64,000 nucleotides of DNA, taken from Pontibacter actiniarum. GTDB lineage: Bacteria > Bacteroidota > Bacteroidia > Cytophagales > Hymenobacteraceae. This document shows, piece after piece, positions 59,471 through 64,000 of this stretch. The translations under genes and the position numbers were made by a program. The notes below the pieces were generated by a model. It was not told the DNA's origin. It worked only from the letters and a program-made list of their open reading frames with translations, and did no database searches. Where the stretch lies: contig NZ_CP021236.1 in NCBI RefSeq assembly GCF_003585765.1, positions 1 through 64,000 of the forward strand, read 5' to 3'. Numbering within the stretch: position 1 is the first letter of the stretch; every line of letters begins with the position of its first letter.

Positions 59471-61915
59471 ATGAAAAAGCAGCGGTTTGGTCTGCCATAC
59501 ATTGGCATAGACCGTCATGCCCATGATATTCTATATCATGAGCGCGGAGATTATTCGGTTATCATCAAAGTACAAAATCCTGCCCTGCAGTACTGTGCAG
59601 ACGTGGAGGCTTACCATCTCTTCCACCAGACCTTTGCCAACATTGTTAAAATTCTAGGCGCAGGCTATACCCTTCAGAAAACGGACATACTAGCCAGGAA
59701 GTGCTATGTGCCGAAGCAAATGGATGATCTCCTGAGTCAGAAATTTCAGGAGACATTTGCAGGAAGAGAGTACCTAGACGTCTCTACATACCTGACTATA
59801 ACAAGGGGCGTGCGGCGCTCCAGCTTCTTTACATATGACGAGAAAGACTTCAAAGCATTCCAGCGGAACGTTGCCAAAGTGCTGGACATACTGGAGAGCA
59901 GGTCTTTCAAGCCCTATGCTCTGAAAGAGACCGAGGTGAAGCAATTTATTTCCCGCATTCTTGCCTTCAACTTTTCCGATGAGGTTTATGCGCTCAATAA
60001 CCTCCTTGCCTCAGAGGAAGGCCTGCAAGTTGGTGGCAGCGTTATCCGATGTATCTCGCTTGTGGACATAGATGAGATCAACTTTCCATCCAATCTTAAG
60101 CCAAACACAGCGCTTCACATAGGGTACAGCCTCCCGGTAGACCTGATGCATTTTCTGCACCAGGTGCCTGGTTGTGACTGCCTGGTGTACAACCAGGTGA
60201 TCCAGATTCCTGACCAGCGCCATGAACTGGCCAGGCTACAGGCCAAAAGAAAAAAGCACCTCTCCATGCCTGACCCGGCCAATGATTTAAGTGTGCAGGA
60301 TATTGATCAGGTGATGGCCGATATCGCCAAGGATAACCAGCTGCTTGTGTACGGGCATTACAGCGTGCTGCTTTCAGCCAGAGAAAAGGAGATATACCGT
60401 GCCGTTAACTATCTGGAAAGCGCTTTGTTTTCCATTGGTATTATTCCCTCCCGAAACGCATATAACCAACTCGAACTATTCCGGTGTGCCTTGCCCGGCA
60501 ATAGTTCGGAGCTTAAAGTATATGATAAATTTTTGACTACTTCAGACGCGGCCTTATGTCTGCTTTTTAAAGAACGTTTGCTGCAAAGTGAGTCATCCAG
60601 CTTTCAGGTATACTTCACGGACCGGCAGGGGATTCCTATCACGATTGACACGAGTGATGCGCCCATCTTCTCAGGCCGGATGAATAACCGTAACAAGTTC
60701 GTGTTGGGGCCTTCGGGAGCAGGGAAGTCATTTTTCATGAACCACCTGATCCGGCAGTATGCCCTGCAGCACACAGATGTTATTTTGGTGGATACCGGAC
60801 ACAGTTACTCCGGCCTGTGTGCCTACTACAGGGGCCGTTACATTACCTACTCCGAGGAGCAGCCTATCACCATGAACCCCTTCCGGATCTCTGCTGCCGA
60901 ATTCAACGAGGAGAAGCGGGAGTTTCTCAAGTCATTGGTGGGCCTGCTCTGGAAAGGTGCCGAGGGCACTGTCAGCCAAATCGAGGACAGCGTCCTCTCT
61001 TCCGTTATCACTTCCTATTACCAATACTACTTTGAAAACGGCTTGGAGAGCAGCTACCTTTCCTTCCAGTCTTTCTATGACTTCTCCATCAGAAAGATCG
61101 ACGAGATTACGCAAAAAGAGTCTATTAACTTTGACCTGACCAGTTATCGCTTTATCCTCAAGAAGTTCTGCAAAGGAGAGGCGTATGGCCAGATCCTGAA
61201 CAACGAGATAGATACCACCCTGTTCGATGAGCCCTTTATTGTTTTCGAAATAGATGCCATCAAGGAGCATAAGGTACTTTTCCCGATCACCACCCTGATC
61301 ATCATGGATGTGTTCCTTCAGAAGATGCGCCACAAGAAGAACCGTAAGGCGCTCATCATCGAGGAGGCTTGGAAGGCCATTGCCTCTCCGCTGATGGCCG
61401 GCTATATCCTCTACGTCTATAAAACGGTCCGTAAGTTCTGGGGAGAGGCCGTGGTCGTGACACAGGAGCTGGATGATATCATCGGCAATGTTGTGGTTAA
61501 GAACTCCATCATCAACAACTCCGATACCATCTGCCTGTTGGACCAGACCAAGTTCAAGGACAATTTCGACGAGATCGCCACGCTGCTCTCCCTCAATGAG
61601 GTGGAGCGCAAGAAGATTTTCACCATCAACAGCCTCGACAACAAAGAGGGGCGGGGCCGCTTCAAGGAAGTCTACATCAAGCGAGGGGCCATTGGTGAGG
61701 TATACGGGGTGGAGGTATCACTGGAAGAGTACCTGACCTTTACCACCGAGCGCCAGGAAAAAGAGGCCATGCAAGTATACCTGAGCAAGTATGGGGATTT
61801 CAGGGAAGCCTTGGAAAAGTTTGTCACAGACTTCAGGGCCTCGGGGCTCAAGCTAAATGAATTTGTTCAACTGATTTTGCAACGCAGCTATGAAAAAGTA
61901 CCTCTACACGCTTAG
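59471..61915 (+). CDS. traG: TraG family conjugation ATPase (VirB4-like)
   Basis: This 814-residue protein is the energy-supplying ATPase of the transfer channel. Walker A is GPSGAGKS (about 413-420) and Walker B is ALIIEEAW (about 625-632). Before these come the conserved N-terminal region with RRSSFFTYDEKDF and the FPSNLKPNTALHIGYSLPVD block. The length fits TraG of Bacteroidota elements (800-850). The last 26 bp overlap the next gene, so translation is coupled. Confidence 0.94.
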   Translation: MKKQRFGLPYIGIDRHAHDILYHERGDYSVIIKVQNPALQYCADVEAYHLFHQTFANIVKILGAGYTLQKTDILARKCYVPKQMDDLLSQKFQETFAGREYLDVSTYLTITRGVRRSSFFTYDEKDFKAFQRNVAKVLDILESRSFKPYALKETEVKQFISRILAFNFSDEVYALNNLLASEEGLQVGGSVIRCISLVDIDEINFPSNLKPNTALHIGYSLPVDLMHFLHQVPGCDCLVYNQVIQIPDQRHELARLQAKRKKHLSMPDPANDLSVQDIDQVMADIAKDNQLLVYGHYSVLLSAREKEIYRAVNYLESALFSIGIIPSRNAYNQLELFRCALPGNSSELKVYDKFLTTSDAALCLLFKERLLQSESSSFQVYFTDRQGIPITIDTSDAPIFSGRMNNRNKFVLGPSGAGKSFFMNHLIRQYALQHTDVILVDTGHSYSGLCAYYRGRYITYSEEQPITMNPFRISAAEFNEEKREFLKSLVGLLWKGAEGTVSQIEDSVLSSVITSYYQYYFENGLESSYLSFQSFYDFSIRKIDEITQKESINFDLTSYRFILKKFCKGEAYGQILNNEIDTTLFDEPFIVFEIDAIKEHKVLFPITTLIIMDVFLQKMRHKKNRKALIIEEAWKAIASPLMAGYILYVYKTVRKFWGEAVVVTQELDDIIGNVVVKNSIINNSDTICLLDQTKFKDNFDEIATLLSLNEVERKKIFTINSLDNKEGRGRFKEVYIKRGAIGEVYGVEVSLEEYLTFTTERQEKEAMQVYLSKYGDFREALEKFVTDFRASGLKLNEFVQLILQRSYEKVPLHA

Positions 61916-62561
61916 CTTTCTGGGCCTGATAACAGGACATGTACTAGCCCAGCAGGTTGTTTTTGACCCAGCGGTCGTCTCCACACTTGTTGTGAACCAT
62001 ACGGCCCAGCAGGCGGCCTTAAACGACATTAAGGAAAATGAAGGAAAGATTGCGGCCCTGCAGACTACTATTAGCCTGAAGATGACGCAGATCAAGGAGC
62101 TGGAGGAAAAAATGTACAACTCTCTCAAATCCGTGCAATCCATTATCGGGCAGAGTAAAAACATTATCTATGCCTCCCAAATTGCCGCAGACATAGGCCA
62201 TTACCAAAACCAAATGATGGAACTGGCGCGCGGTGATAACGAACTGCTCCTGATCGCTGCCAAGACAGAGCTGGAGCTGCTCAACCGTACATCCGATCTG
62301 TTTACCTATATCTACCAAGTTGCTGTCATCGGCACAGATGTGAACCTGATGAACAATGCCGACAGGCTCACCCTTATCCGCCATGTGGTGGACGAGCTGC
62401 GGGTGATGCGGGGCCTGGCCTATTCCATTACCCGAAAGATGCGCGTGGCCAAGTACGCGGGGCTTTTGAAGACCATGAATCCGATGGGACTTGCCTACCC
62501 TGACAACAGCCAGGCGATCATCCGTTCCCTGATGGATGAGTACAAGGCAATCAAAAAGTAA
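61890..62561 (+). CDS. traI: TraI family periplasmic protein (DUF4141-like)
   Basis: This 223-residue protein has a signal peptide (LYTLSFLGLITGHVLAQ) and a long coiled-coil region (about 40-90, AALQTTISLKMTQIKELEEKM). It matches the DUF4141/TraI position after TraG. VirB5-like proteins have the same helical make-up. It starts inside the TraG gene. The domain call is from position and composition. Confidence 0.75.
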   Translation: MKKYLYTLSFLGLITGHVLAQQVVFDPAVVSTLVVNHTAQQAALNDIKENEGKIAALQTTISLKMTQIKELEEKMYNSLKSVQSIIGQSKNIIYASQIAADIGHYQNQMMELARGDNELLLIAAKTELELLNRTSDLFTYIYQVAVIGTDVNLMNNADRLTLIRHVVDELRVMRGLAYSITRKMRVAKYAGLLKTMNPMGLAYPDNSQAIIRSLMDEYKAIKK

Positions 62562-62576
62562 ATTATCTCTATTGCT

Positions 62577-63200
62577 ATGAAGACGTTATGTGTACCTGCT
62601 TTGTGCCTGGCCCTGCTTCCTGTACTCTTTACAGATGCCCTGGGGCAGGGCGTGCAGCCAGTTAACAGTAAAAACACAAGGTATCAGCTGGAGCGGGAGG
62701 TTATTACTCGTTGGGGAAAGTTCAACCCGAAATGGTACTTTATTCTTTTCCATAACAAGTACCGCAAAGGACCTGACAGGCGTAACATGCTGCAGCTTGC
62801 GCCTACCATGGCTTTGCTAAGCCAGAACAGGGTGAAGGCGGAGGCGCAGGAGGAAGCAGTAAGCCAAGTATATGAGCAGGAGATGTTCAAGTTTGCCGAC
62901 AGGTCCCTGAATAAAGGATACCACCTGTTGTATAAAAAGAAGATTGATGAACTCAACACTGCCCTATTGGGGATGAATGCTGAGGCGGTGCAGGCCGGGG
63001 TGCAGGCAGATTATATTTTGGCCATCCATACCGAGCGGGACAGAATCAACGCCGATATTAAGATTATCCTGGACTCTTACCTGGACGATGCCAAAAAAGG
63101 GGAGCAGCTGCGGGTATACATCGGGGAGCTTACAGCATTGAGGAATGATTTCAGGCGGCTCATCTCTCTCTTTAAAACGAGCCAGAACTTAACCGACTGA
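62577..63200 (+). CDS. Exported helical protein of the transfer operon
   Basis: This 207-residue protein has a signal peptide (LCVPALCLALLPVLFTDALG) and a helical body with YILAIHTERDRINADIKIILD near the end. It stands between the TraI-like and TraJ genes, where some Bacteroidota elements have an extra gene. It follows TraI after 15 bp and precedes TraJ by 4 bp. No family recognised. Confidence 0.7.
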   Translation: MKTLCVPALCLALLPVLFTDALGQGVQPVNSKNTRYQLEREVITRWGKFNPKWYFILFHNKYRKGPDRRNMLQLAPTMALLSQNRVKAEAQEEAVSQVYEQEMFKFADRSLNKGYHLLYKKKIDELNTALLGMNAEAVQAGVQADYILAIHTERDRINADIKIILDSYLDDAKKGEQLRVYIGELTALRNDFRRLISLFKTSQNLTD

Positions 63201-63204
63201 TGCC

Positions 63205-64000
63205 ATGCGTGAATTGATAGATAAAGCCATATTTGACCTGTTCGACGGGCTCTTTCTCAATATACAGGAGCTGGTCAGCGTGTTCCTCTACGATGCGCAG
63301 GCGCTTTGCGCCATCAGCATGCTGCTGTACTTTGGCTTGGAGGCTTACAAAATGATGGCCGGGGATGAAACGCTTCGCATCATGCCCTTGCTGCGCCCTT
63401 TCGCCTTAACACTGGTGATTGTTTTCTGGCCAGGATTTATTGACGCTGTGAACCTGCCGCTGCAGCTGGTCAACGATCAGGCAAAAGGCATGTACGGCGC
63501 ACAGGTAGACCAGGTGGAGGATTTGCACCGGGAACGCCTCGCGCTGGTGGACAGTGTGGCCCGGAAACTCTCTGAGAGCAGCGCCGAGTTTGAGCGGATT
63601 GAGAGCGAGGCGAGTGACGCGAGCTGGTACGAAACCATGGGGATTGACCTGCAACCCCTGTTTAACAAAATGAAAGGCTATTACCTGATGCTGATGGCCA
63701 AGCTACACTTTACGGCGATGATGGTGGTAGAGTGGGTTGTGATCAGCATCTTTCAGGTATGCTCCTACATTATCTATTTCCTGCAGATCATCTTTGCAGG
63801 CATCCTGGTGATCCTGGGCCCCTTCTCCTTTGCCCTTAGCGTGCTGCCGGGCTTTCGGGATTCTTACCTGGCCTGGATTGCCCGCTATATCTCCGTGGGG
63901 CTGTACTCGGGGCTGGGCTATATCATTATGTCCATCTCCTTTGTGTTGGTCAAGTATGGCTTGATGAAGGAAATAGACATCCTGAAGGCGGTACTGGGCA
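63205..64000 (+). CDS. traJ: TraJ family integral membrane transfer protein, cut by the window end
   Basis: The frame opens with ATG at 63205, 4 bp after the preceding stop, and runs to the window end with 265 codons. It has helices near 29-50, 68-84, 165-185, 190-212 and 227-250, and the family segment GPFSFALSVLPGFRDSYLAW. This matches the VirB6-like TraJ of Bacteroidota elements (usually 300-400 residues). The C-terminus lies outside. Confidence 0.9.
   Translation, partial: MRELIDKAIFDLFDGLFLNIQELVSVFLYDAQALCAISMLLYFGLEAYKMMAGDETLRIMPLLRPFALTLVIVFWPGFIDAVNLPLQLVNDQAKGMYGAQVDQVEDLHRERLALVDSVARKLSESSAEFERIESEASDASWYETMGIDLQPLFNKMKGYYLMLMAKLHFTAMMVVEWVVISIFQVCSYIIYFLQIIFAGILVILGPFSFALSVLPGFRDSYLAWIARYISVGLYSGLGYIIMSISFVLVKYGLMKEIDILKAVLG

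Overview
The window looks like part of a large conjugative plasmid, or plasmid-like element, from a Bacteroidota bacterium of the Cytophagales (Hymenobacteraceae such as Pontibacter, Rufibacter or Hymenobacter fit best). Reasons: Bacteroidota-type transfer genes (DUF4134/TraE, DUF4133/TraF, TraG, DUF4141-like/TraI, TraJ), a secreted protein with a type IX sorting tail, many lipoproteins, TAnnTTTG-like promoter elements, and a replication gene followed by iterons. The genus is inference; no rRNA or tRNA gene is present.

Region 1 (1-31.6 kb, mostly minus strand) is stress, metal and redox cargo. It holds a P-type ATPase cut by the window edge, a glycogen debranching enzyme, a Cus-type heavy-metal efflux operon (two adaptors, a TolC protein and an RND pump split into two reading frames), and an AlbA_2 membrane protein. 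Next come a three-gene transmembrane electron conduit (FAD/2Fe-2S reductase, heme b protein, heptaheme cytochrome c), a Met-rich lipoprotein, a phosphorylase-like glycosyltransferase, DUF1622, a type II GAPDH and three small plus-strand genes. A five-gene operon with two CW_binding_2-like proteins, a DUF4396-like membrane domain and an FNT channel follows. After a field of hairpins and a MITE-like element come two sugar-dehydrogenase-like lipoproteins, an HMA-like protein, a DsbA-like protein and a Mn catalase.

Region 2 (31.9-40 kb, plus strand) is a defence and recombination block: type III Mod, a 55-residue ORF, type III Res, a self-inhibited Fic protein, degenerate 42-bp repeats, a serine recombinase behind a 38-bp near-palindrome, and a DUF3800 protein. 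A secreted alpha/beta-hydrolase-like protein and a lipoprotein (40.3-44 kb, minus) close the cargo.

Region 3 (44-64 kb) is the plasmid backbone: a perfect 38-bp palindrome before a Fic toxin with its partner, the replication initiator with twelve 16-bp iterons (nine of them strictly alternating between two versions), RadC, and an ArdC antirestriction protein. A small mer-like cluster (MerTP, GDCCVxC protein, ArsR, divergent flavoprotein) and small regulators follow, then a mobilisation module (MobC, sixteen 14-bp tandem repeats, MOBP-type relaxase), a ParA ATPase and the transfer operon, which runs off the right edge inside TraJ.

Most calls rest on motifs read by eye. No database search, structure prediction or codon statistic was run.
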